A DNA stretch of 12,137 bases, from the NCBI GenBank assembly GCA_014730055.1, contig WJIV01000147.1, forward strand, positions 1 through 12,137, in the 5' to 3' direction. The notes under the pieces were generated by a model. The model ran no database searches and was not told the DNA's origin. It saw only the letters and a program-made list of their open reading frames with translations. A program made the translations under genes and the position numbers. Source of the stretch: Candidatus Bathyarchaeota archaeon (GTDB lineage: Archaea > Thermoproteota > Bathyarchaeia > TCS64). Shown piece after piece: positions 6,624 through 12,137 of the stretch. Every line of letters starts with the position of its first letter. The first letter of the stretch is position 1.

Positions 6624-6696
6624 AAGAGTAGATTTTGATCATAAATTATTTTCCAAAAGAGATTGATATGAATTCTTAAAAACGTAGATAAAGGTC

Positions 6697-8718
6697 TTAC
6701 TTCACTGGCTCATTTCTTGTTATTCGGAACCACGGGTCTATTAGTTGAAGTTCGGTAATATCATTATTTGCGTTATAATCATTACTCTTCTGTGAAGCTA
6801 AGGTCGGGGTTATTTTATCCGATTTCACCATTACCCCAAAAAAAGCATTTCCTGAGAATTTGTTATCAATTATTGACATCATTCCAGAATCGACTTTTAT
6901 GCAAGCTTGACCTTCTTTAATACGGATATTATTTTTTATTATTCTGGTTTTTTCCGTTCTATCTAATCCTTCTTGAATATTTGTCTTAAGGACTATTCCG
7001 CAGTAATCAGGTCTATCGATATTAAGAATGTTGCCTGATATTTTCATTGAGCTTGTTGATGGCCAATAGTTTGATGAATTTTGTATCAGAATACCATTGC
7101 CTGCCTCCGGTCTTCTAAAGGGATAGGAACCAGGAATTGTGGATTCGATAATGTTCTCAGTAATCTTCACATCAGAATCGATGAAATTATCTATGATACT
7201 TATTCCACTTGAATTCATATTCCTTATCTTATTATTTTTAATCTCTAAATTATCTGAAAAATTGGTAATATTGATCCCGATCCCAATATAATATTCATGA
7301 GAGCTGAGATCTGGCTTTGTAGATAATTGATTGGCGATCTCTGTTGATCCAAAAGATGCAGTATCTGGAGCCCCCAATGAAAAGTCAAGGTAATTCCCAT
7401 TGATCAGAACCCCATCTGCGAATTTTTCCTCTTTATCGATGTTTTCTGTCTGAGGTCCTACCCATATACCACATACGATATCTCCATACTGGAGGTATTT
7501 CCACCCTCTTCCATACCCAGTTTGAAGTGTCATCCAATTATTTGTAACGTTTAGTCTTTTACCTCTTCTAGCGTTTATGCACGTGCAGTTGAAATCTGTG
7601 AAATGTATGTTTTCAATGATAACCTCTGCTTCTTCACCGTTTACCTCGAAGACAGCTTCACATTCATCCGAGGGGAAGGACCATCCTCTTTTGTAAATTA
7701 TTGTAGAGGGTTTATTGTTCTTCAGTTCACCGCTAATTCTTACACTTTTAGATATTTTTACGGTTGAATCACCAAAGTTAAAGTGACCTCTTAGAAGAAT
7801 TTTCTCATACTGATCTACAGCATCTTGCACTATTTGTGCATCGTTTATGGTTCTTTGCCCAAGAATAATAAAGTTGCCATTTTCGAGGCTGCCCATTGTT
7901 TGATTTTGCTCTTTTTTTAAGGTCTTTCTTGGAATTTTGTATCTGGGACTAGTTTCATTCCAATAAGTAGTGTAAAGATCCAGACACCACTGAATTGCTC
8001 TCTTATCCGTGGCAATGAACCCCTTGTAGTCAAACTTGTTTTCTTCGCTGGGAAAAGCTAGGGCGCATTGATTCTCTGATAGGAACATGAAAACTCCTAT
8101 TTCTTCTAGTGTCCTTTGTTCTGATAGCTCTGTGTTCCTGGTCCTCTCGATATTATTTGCCTCTTCGAGTGAGGCCAGGTTCATATGAGGCCCTGAGGAT
8201 ACTTCGCTTAATTCTATTATTCTAAATTTGACGCCTCTATTCATGGCTTTAATAATTGAATCAAGATAGTTTACTGGATAATGATCTACGATAAGCCAGA
8301 CTTTTTCGTTTGCTTCCTTGATTAATTTATCGATTAGATGTAAAAATTCCAGGGTATTGTCAACAAGAATGCTATCTGAGAGATTACTTAGAGTTTTGAT
8401 GAAGCTTGGTTTAATTCTGCTAACTGTATGTTCTAAAAAGTATTCTCGATTTTCTGTGATGAACAGGAAGTCTTCTAGTAATACGTTTATGAGGTCCCCG
8501 TACGGAGTGAGGTGAAAGAGACCTTCCACGTCTTTATAGATAAGCCTCGTATCTGATAATCTTGAGGCATGTCTGCTTATCTCTTGAGTGGTTAACTCCA
8601 GTATTTTTGATATATCGGTTATTCTCATCGGTTTGGTCTTCAATAATTGGAGTATATTGTATCTGTAATCATTTGAGACCTCAAACAGAGTCTCATAGAA
8701 GCTCTCGGTTACAGACAA
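6697..8718 (-). CDS. Winged-helix/FilR1-type regulator fused to a right-handed beta-helix
   Basis: The 673-residue protein has three parts. Residues 10-75 are an ArsR-like winged helix (YRYNILQLLKTKP, ITDISKILELTTQEISRHASRL, GLFHLTPYG). Residues about 105-258 match the archaeal FilR1 middle domain (DUF1724): a helical stretch, VWLIVDHYP, RGVKFRIIEL, then CALAFPSEENKFDYKGFIATD and the final W.LDLYTTYWNE. Residues about 285-660 are a right-handed parallel beta-helix. It opens pectate-lyase-like (NDAQIVQDAV, ILLRGHFNF) and repeats N/D-rich turns such as IENIHFTDF, LEIKNNKIRN, VKITENIIES, MKISGNILNI and SIIDNKFSGN. No signal peptide or membrane segment is seen, so the beta-helix should stay in the cytoplasm. 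The N-terminal parts suggest a ligand-sensing DNA-binding regulator; the helix may bind a carbohydrate or mediate assembly (inference). TTG 8718 is the start, three codons after an in-frame TAA. Confidence 0.88.
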   Translation of the reverse strand: MSVTESFYETLFEVSNDYRYNILQLLKTKPMRITDISKILELTTQEISRHASRLSDTRLIYKDVEGLFHLTPYGDLINVLLEDFLFITENREYFLEHTVSRIKPSFIKTLSNLSDSILVDNTLEFLHLIDKLIKEANEKVWLIVDHYPVNYLDSIIKAMNRGVKFRIIELSEVSSGPHMNLASLEEANNIERTRNTELSEQRTLEEIGVFMFLSENQCALAFPSEENKFDYKGFIATDKRAIQWCLDLYTTYWNETSPRYKIPRKTLKKEQNQTMGSLENGNFIILGQRTINDAQIVQDAVDQYEKILLRGHFNFGDSTVKISKSVRISGELKNNKPSTIIYKRGWSFPSDECEAVFEVNGEEAEVIIENIHFTDFNCTCINARRGKRLNVTNNWMTLQTGYGRGWKYLQYGDIVCGIWVGPQTENIDKEEKFADGVLINGNYLDFSLGAPDTASFGSTEIANQLSTKPDLSSHEYYIGIGINITNFSDNLEIKNNKIRNMNSSGISIIDNFIDSDVKITENIIESTIPGSYPFRRPEAGNGILIQNSSNYWPSTSSMKISGNILNIDRPDYCGIVLKTNIQEGLDRTEKTRIIKNNIRIKEGQACIKVDSGMMSIIDNKFSGNAFFGVMVKSDKITPTLASQKSNDYNANNDITELQLIDPWFRITRNEPVK

Positions 8719-8864
8719 CGCATATTAATTTAATCAAACTCAACATATCAAGATTTTGAGCGTGCCCCCTCAATCCTACGTACATAGTATCAATATTACG
8801 GCAGTAAGAAACACACCACGCACCAGTTATTACCATTTTTCCACGGATCTATATCGAAGTCAGC
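8719..8864. promoter_or_regulatory. Divergent promoter region
   Basis: This 146-base gap separates the regulator from the receptor operon. TATA-like stretches occur at about 8742-8750 for the minus gene and 8847-8855 (TCTATATCG) for the plus gene. The latter is too close to TTG 8865 for normal spacing, but it fits a start at the internal ATG 8913. No clear operator palindrome was found. Confidence 0.4.
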
Positions 8865-9185
8865 TTGAGTTACTTTGAAGATCTTACCTTAGGACGTGGC
8901 ATCTCTGTAGAGATGAAGCAGAGATATCATGTGAAAAACCTGTTAGTTTCAGAGGAGGCCAGAGGCCAAGTGCTCTTTGAGGCTAGCCTCGGGGATATTA
9001 TTGAGCTAAACATGCTGGATAATCGCGTGCTCGAAGTTAAGAGCTTCAATGGCGTACTCAGAGTCGACCTCTTCATAGAGGAACTCGAGGAAATGATCAA
9101 TAAAAGTCACTCAAGGAAAGCTTCAGGCTCCAAGTTGGGGAGCCAAATAAGTTCTGACAAAAAGGAGAAAAGAAAAAATGAGTGA
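8865..9185 (+). CDS. Unknown 106-residue protein preceding the receptor gene
   Basis: I do not recognise a family. The first 85 residues look like a compact strand-rich fold (KNLLVSEEARGQVLFEASLGDIIELNMLDNRVLEVKSF in outline) followed by one acidic helix (VDLFIEELEEMINK). The last 20 residues form a Ser/Lys-rich, probably disordered tail. No signal peptide or membrane segment is present, so it is cytoplasmic. Its last eight bases overlap the start of the receptor gene, so the two are translationally coupled and likely work together, for instance a cytoplasmic partner or regulator of a membrane receptor (inference). The start is uncertain: TTG 8865 gives 106 residues, and ATG 8913 gives 90 and suits the TATA-like box at 8847 better. 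GC content is higher than in the neighbouring gene. Confidence 0.65.
   Translation: MSYFEDLTLGRGISVEMKQRYHVKNLLVSEEARGQVLFEASLGDIIELNMLDNRVLEVKSFNGVLRVDLFIEELEEMINKSHSRKASGSKLGSQISSDKKEKRKNE
9164..9167 (+). promoter_or_regulatory. Ribosome binding site of the receptor gene
   Basis: GGAG inside the end of the upstream gene lies ten bases before ATG 9178. It supports that start and coupled translation of the overlapping pair. Confidence 0.5.
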
Positions 9186-10452
9186 AAAAACGTTAACAGA
9201 TGCGATTCAATCGCATAAAGTATATAAAAAGATCCTAGTGCTAATGGGTATACTGTTCATTCTAAGTCAGCTTTTTTTCATAATGCCATTTTCCTGGAGC
9301 ACATCACCTGTAAAAACAATAAGAATCGGGGTTATCGCACCATTTGATGAATACGCTTCATATGACGAGGTACTGTTTAAGCAGATCTTAGAACCAGAAA
9401 TCAATGAATACATAGCTAAGTTACCTAGAAACAGGTTCAGGCCGGTAACTAATGTAGAGTTCGTTATCGAAAGCGCGAGTTGGGACCCGGAAAAAAACTT
9501 AGAGATTGTAAAAAAGTTCCATAATGATGGAATCAATTTACTTATTGGGGGTCATTATACGTACCTTGCGGCAAGTGCATTAGATTATGTGAATGCGCAT
9601 GGAATGATTATGATCAGCCCAAGCTCTACTGGAACTGAACTATCGATTGAAGGTGATAACTTATTCAGACTTGTACCCGATGATGTTGGGCAAGTGAATG
9701 CAATCGCTGAGATGTTACACAGTAAAGGTATAGAAAATTTGGTGATAATTCAAAGAGATGACAGCCGAACCAACGATATTGCTGCAGAATTATTAATAAA
9801 ATATTCAGGTATGCTAATAGGTGTATCAAAATATGCTGTAGGTACTATTGATTTTACGGAATGTCTAACTGCAGCTGAGACAATGATCACCGGCCAGACA
9901 AATGCAGGAGTGTTACTATTAAGCCTAGATGAAGCTGGGTTGTTATTAGATTCATCAACCGCATATCCAGTGTTATCGAGTCTTGAGTGGTTCGGTTCCG
10001 ATGGAACAGCAGAACAGCCAGACGTATTAACATATGCAGGAGCACAAGCATGCAATGTTAAGCTGTATAGCCCAATGACAGCCTATAGTCCAGAGACGGC
10101 AACTTCAAGCAAGCATCTATACATGAAAACCTTATTTGAGGGGGTAACTGGGTATCCTTTTGGATTCTACACCGCGTGCGAGATCGATGCGGGGTGGCTT
10201 CTTGTACTCGGAGTATTAGAGACTCAGAGAAGCTTGGAGCCATTTGTGGTTGGCCAAGATATCGCTGATGTATTCCCTGATATTGCCTCTAGATATTATG
10301 GTTATAGTGGATGGTGCGAGTTAAATGCCGCTGGGGACAGGGTTCCTGGAAACTACGATATACACGGATACGGTTACGTAGATGGTGATCCGGACTTTGT
10401 GATATTTGGAAGGTATAACACTGCATCTAACACAATTACCTGGTTCCCTTAA
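9178..10452 (+). CDS. Membrane-anchored type I periplasmic-binding-type receptor
   Basis: The 424-residue protein has a short basic cytoplasmic tail, one membrane helix (about 19-37) and a large outside domain of the Leu/Ile/Val-binding (Peripla_BP_6) fold. That domain starts with TIRIGVIAPF (47-56). It contains LLIGGHYTYLAASALDYVNAHGMIMISPSSTGTELS (given here in outline; residues 121-156), which is the classic lobe-1 end with the ligand-contacting Ser/Thr loop. Further blocks are GIENLVIIQRDD and the hinge-side YTACEIDAGWLL (331-342). No lipobox cysteine follows the anchor. Family members feed ABC importers or act as receptor domains. No permease or ATPase gene follows here, so a receptor role or a distant partner is possible. 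It overlaps the upstream gene by eight bases and is followed by a T-run terminator. Confidence 0.85.
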   Translation: MSEKTLTDAIQSHKVYKKILVLMGILFILSQLFFIMPFSWSTSPVKTIRIGVIAPFDEYASYDEVLFKQILEPEINEYIAKLPRNRFRPVTNVEFVIESASWDPEKNLEIVKKFHNDGINLLIGGHYTYLAASALDYVNAHGMIMISPSSTGTELSIEGDNLFRLVPDDVGQVNAIAEMLHSKGIENLVIIQRDDSRTNDIAAELLIKYSGMLIGVSKYAVGTIDFTECLTAAETMITGQTNAGVLLLSLDEAGLLLDSSTAYPVLSSLEWFGSDGTAEQPDVLTYAGAQACNVKLYSPMTAYSPETATSSKHLYMKTLFEGVTGYPFGFYTACEIDAGWLLVLGVLETQRSLEPFVVGQDIADVFPDIASRYYGYSGWCELNAAGDRVPGNYDIHGYGYVDGDPDFVIFGRYNTASNTITWFP

Positions 10453-10465
10453 CAATAAGTTCCAA

Positions 10466-10481
10466 TTTTTTTTCAGTTTTT
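10466..10481 (+). terminator. T-rich terminator after the receptor gene
   Basis: Eight T, then CAG, then five T begin 13 bases after the stop codon. The pattern is typical of archaeal T-run termination. Confidence 0.5.
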
Positions 10482-10519
10482 AATTCTAAAATCAGCCAGG
10501 ATGAGAAAAAATTTTTCGG

Positions 10520-10966
10520 TTAAAGGAATCTGTTTGTGCTCATTAGTATCCATATGGCGAATACTAGTTCTCCTAACGCGGCTGGTCAGCAAGTTGCCCA
10601 ATATCATAGAGACGGGGCTTTCTCATGACCAGTGCGACCAGGCAGACTAAGGACTATAGCCGTGTAGATTAAACGTAGAATGGCTGAAGTACTTGCGAGA
10701 CTTTCACTTGTGGAACTAAACATTACATACAGTCCAGAAGAGATCACAGCATCGAGAGCGTAAACTATTACCCATCCAACAACTGCGACCCAAAACATTG
10801 AGCCACTGGAATCAATTTTCTGGATAGTAGTCAATGCATAACCAGTTACAACTATTTTCTCGAAAATCCTGAACTGGATAATTATTGAGAGGATAAACAT
10901 CACTGTAAGAGAGACCCCAACGATTAGTACTGCCTGCTCTGGAGAAAATTGAAACAACATTTCCAT
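10520..10966 (-). pseudogene. Decayed DUF4386-like membrane protein
   Basis: The first frame gives 120 residues from ATG 10966, with three hydrophobic helices (12-30, 55-78, 92-108) and the block LDAVISSGLYVMFSSTSESL..TSAILRLIYTAI. This resembles DUF4386 proteins (usually about 200-230 residues, function unknown). It then runs into LPGRTGHEKAPSL and stops at 10604. Dropping one base near 10639-10643 instead gives a smooth helix end, LVALVMRKPRLYDIGQLADQPR. A further shift near 10585 gives PAALGELVFAIWIL, which fits the family's last helix, ending with TAA at 10520-10522. Thus start and end of the family are present, the middle (about 80 residues) is missing and two frameshifts separate the pieces. 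A TATA box remains at 10998-11008. Confidence 0.65.
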
Positions 10967-10997
10967 GTAATCCAGTTACAATTTCTCTAAAACCAAC

Positions 10998-11008
10998 ACA
11001 TATAAACA
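10998..11008 (-). promoter_or_regulatory. TATA-box promoter of the DUF4386-like gene
   Basis: TGTTTATATGT on the minus strand is centred 37 bases before ATG 10966. This is normal archaeal spacing with a leader of about 12 bases, so the decayed gene may still be transcribed. Confidence 0.45.
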
Positions 11009-11174
11009 GATGGCCTTGATAACAGACTCCTTCAGATAGACTCACCCATCGAATTACTGGAAGAAAACATTACATACATTGTTTCCTGGTTCCTCGTAAT
11101 TTGAATGTAAATAGCTATCTGATTCCTAGAACTCAATCTAAGTATAAATTTAGAGCTACTCATAGTAGATTGTC

Positions 11175-11231
11175 TCACCCCTTCCTGAGAGCTTCAGCTG
11201 GGTCTAATTTTGCTGCGTCCCATGCTGGGTT
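11175..11231 (-). pseudogene. Tail remnant of an FtsX/MacB-type ABC permease
   Basis: One minus-strand frame reads NPAWDAAKLDPAEALRKG followed by TGA. The (P)A..AA.LDP.EALR-stop pattern is the hallmark C-terminus of FtsX/MacB-like ABC transporter permeases. Upstream, the same frame is not permease-like and meets a stop (TGA) about 17 codons earlier; no hydrophobic helices are found there in any frame. It appears to be the last 18 residues of a gene whose body was deleted. The match is short, so chance is possible. The rest of the 410-base gap between 10967 and 11376 holds two promoters and nothing else that I recognise. Confidence 0.45.
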
Positions 11232-11324
11232 TGTACTGGATACAAAACGGGAGTTTGGAGAATGCTTAGATGGGGTAAGTCATTAATCAGGTTTCCAAGT
11301 TATCCGAGAATCTATATTGTAACT

Positions 11325-11333
11325 GATATACTC
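11325..11333 (+). promoter_or_regulatory. Possible TATA box of the toroid-protein gene
   Basis: TGATATACT lies about 49 bases before ATG 11377; a second candidate, TCTATATTG, begins at 11311. Either would give a leader of 20-40 bases. Confidence 0.3.
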
Positions 11334-11376
11334 CTTTAACTAATGATAGCTGAAAGTGTGTGAATGGGTCTGAGAA

Positions 11377-12137
11377 ATGAGGGACGCAATAGAGACATTA
11401 CTGGGAACGGGCAATGAAGGATTAATAGTATTCACAAAGAGGAATCTGCTGGGAGAACAAGTTGACATAGAAAAACTATGGACATCACCACAAGTGGCTA
11501 AGATACTGAGAAAACAACAGCCCGATGGCTCATGGCTCTACCCAAACAAGAAAGCAACCTTGCGCTCATCAACAAACTATAACCAGTACCAAACATACAA
11601 AACATTAGCGGAACTTGTTGAATTCTATGGATTAACAAAAAAACATGAAGCGATTCAGAAAGCAGCCGAGTACCTATTCTCATTCCAGACAGGCGAAGGA
11701 GAATTCAGGGGAATGTATGGTGCCCAGTACAGTCCAAACTACAGTGCAAGTATAACAGAGTTCCTAATTAAAGCAGGTTATAAGGGCAGTAGAATCGAGA
11801 GTTCACTGAACTGGCTACTTGAGATGAGACAAGACGATGGAGGATGGGCTATCCCACTGAGAACAAGAAACATGAAACTTGATGCATTAAAAAACAAGCA
11901 GACCATCGAACCGGACAAAACCAAGCCATTCTCACATCTAGTAACGGGTATAGTGTTAAGACCATTCTCCCTTATGGAAGGTTATAAGGAAAAAGTATAT
12001 GACACTGGAATGAAGCTTGCAGATAGGGTCTTTACAAGAGATAAGTATTCGGATAGACAAGCTGTTGAGTACTGGACAAAGTTCACTTATCCATATCACT
12101 GGACAGATATACTATCAACACTCGATACATTAACAAA
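11377..12137 (+). CDS. Terpene-cyclase/prenyltransferase-like alpha/alpha-toroid protein (3' end outside window)
   Basis: The first 253 residues are present and the frame is still open at the window edge. The pattern is that of repeated helix pairs of the squalene-cyclase/prenyltransferase toroid. QW-like turns are seen at QQPDGSWLYP (47-56), FQTGEGEFRG (103-112) and RQDDGGWAIP (151-160), each following an amphipathic helix. The segment YSASITEFLIKAGYKGSRIE (122-141) is a typical inter-repeat helix pair. No membrane segment or signal peptide is seen, so it is cytoplasmic. The DxDD motif of squalene-hopene cyclases is not in the part present, so catalysis cannot be claimed. Archaea carry many such proteins of unknown role. 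ATG 11377 is the first start after an in-frame TGA at 11371-11373; no strong ribosome site is visible. Confidence 0.75.
   Translation, partial: MRDAIETLLGTGNEGLIVFTKRNLLGEQVDIEKLWTSPQVAKILRKQQPDGSWLYPNKKATLRSSTNYNQYQTYKTLAELVEFYGLTKKHEAIQKAAEYLFSFQTGEGEFRGMYGAQYSPNYSASITEFLIKAGYKGSRIESSLNWLLEMRQDDGGWAIPLRTRNMKLDALKNKQTIEPDKTKPFSHLVTGIVLRPFSLMEGYKEKVYDTGMKLADRVFTRDKYSDRQAVEYWTKFTYPYHWTDILSTLDTLT

Noticed and set aside
10812..11045. 77-codon minus frame overlapping the DUF4386-like gene start
   Set aside because: Out of frame with the hydrophobic helices and runs through that gene's promoter.
11101..11286. 61-codon plus frame
   Set aside because: Antisense to the permease-tail remnant; no start signal and no motif.
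1..12137. tRNA, rRNA, CRISPR array, insertion sequence or replication origin
   Set aside because: No clover-leaf pattern, regularly spaced repeats, transposase motifs or repeat clusters were found by reading both strands.

Overview
The window looks archaeal. Several genes sit 25-45 bases downstream of TATA-like boxes, sometimes with almost no leader, and others have GGTGAT- or GGAG-type ribosome sites. TTG starts are frequent. The large regulator carries the FilR1-type middle domain that is known mainly from archaea. A methanogen-related, Bathyarchaeia-like or Asgard (Thorarchaeota-like) source would fit, but nothing here fixes the lineage. Spacing is loose and there is no long operon, so this reads as an accessory region.

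Layout from left to right. (1) 99-1328: a drug-exporter-type MFS transporter with visibly higher GC than most of the window. (2) 1427-2508: an old-yellow-enzyme reductase split by one frameshift, facing the MFS gene. (3) 2673-2957: a small dimeric-barrel protein with an internal TAA. (4) 3211-3498: a miniature tail-collar-domain protein behind a leaderless promoter. (5) 3513-3834: an MbtH-like protein followed at once by a 37-residue membrane peptide. (6) 4090-5413: a lumazine-binding-like NTF2 protein and a nitroreductase. (7) 5663-6580: a small barrel-like protein convergent with a protein made of two copies of one domain. (8) 6697-8718: a winged-helix/FilR1 regulator fused to a long right-handed beta-helix, the most unusual gene here. 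(9) 8865-10452: a divergent two-gene unit, an unknown 106-residue protein overlapping a membrane-anchored type I periplasmic-binding-type receptor. (10) 10520-11231: a decayed DUF4386-like membrane protein and an 18-residue remnant resembling an FtsX/MacB permease tail. (11) 11377 to the window end: the start of a terpene-cyclase/prenyltransferase-like alpha/alpha-toroid protein.

No single pathway ties the genes together. Two FMN reductases (one broken), an exporter and several small barrel or NTF2-like proteins suggest detoxification or small-molecule handling. The regulator and the orphan receptor are divergent and could form a sensing pair; this is inference. Four genes carry clear lesions (frameshift, nonsense codon, multiple frameshifts with internal loss, tail-only remnant), and a fifth, the collar protein, lacks the middle of its family. 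The region is either decaying accessory DNA or carries assembly errors. No tRNA, rRNA, CRISPR array or insertion sequence was seen.
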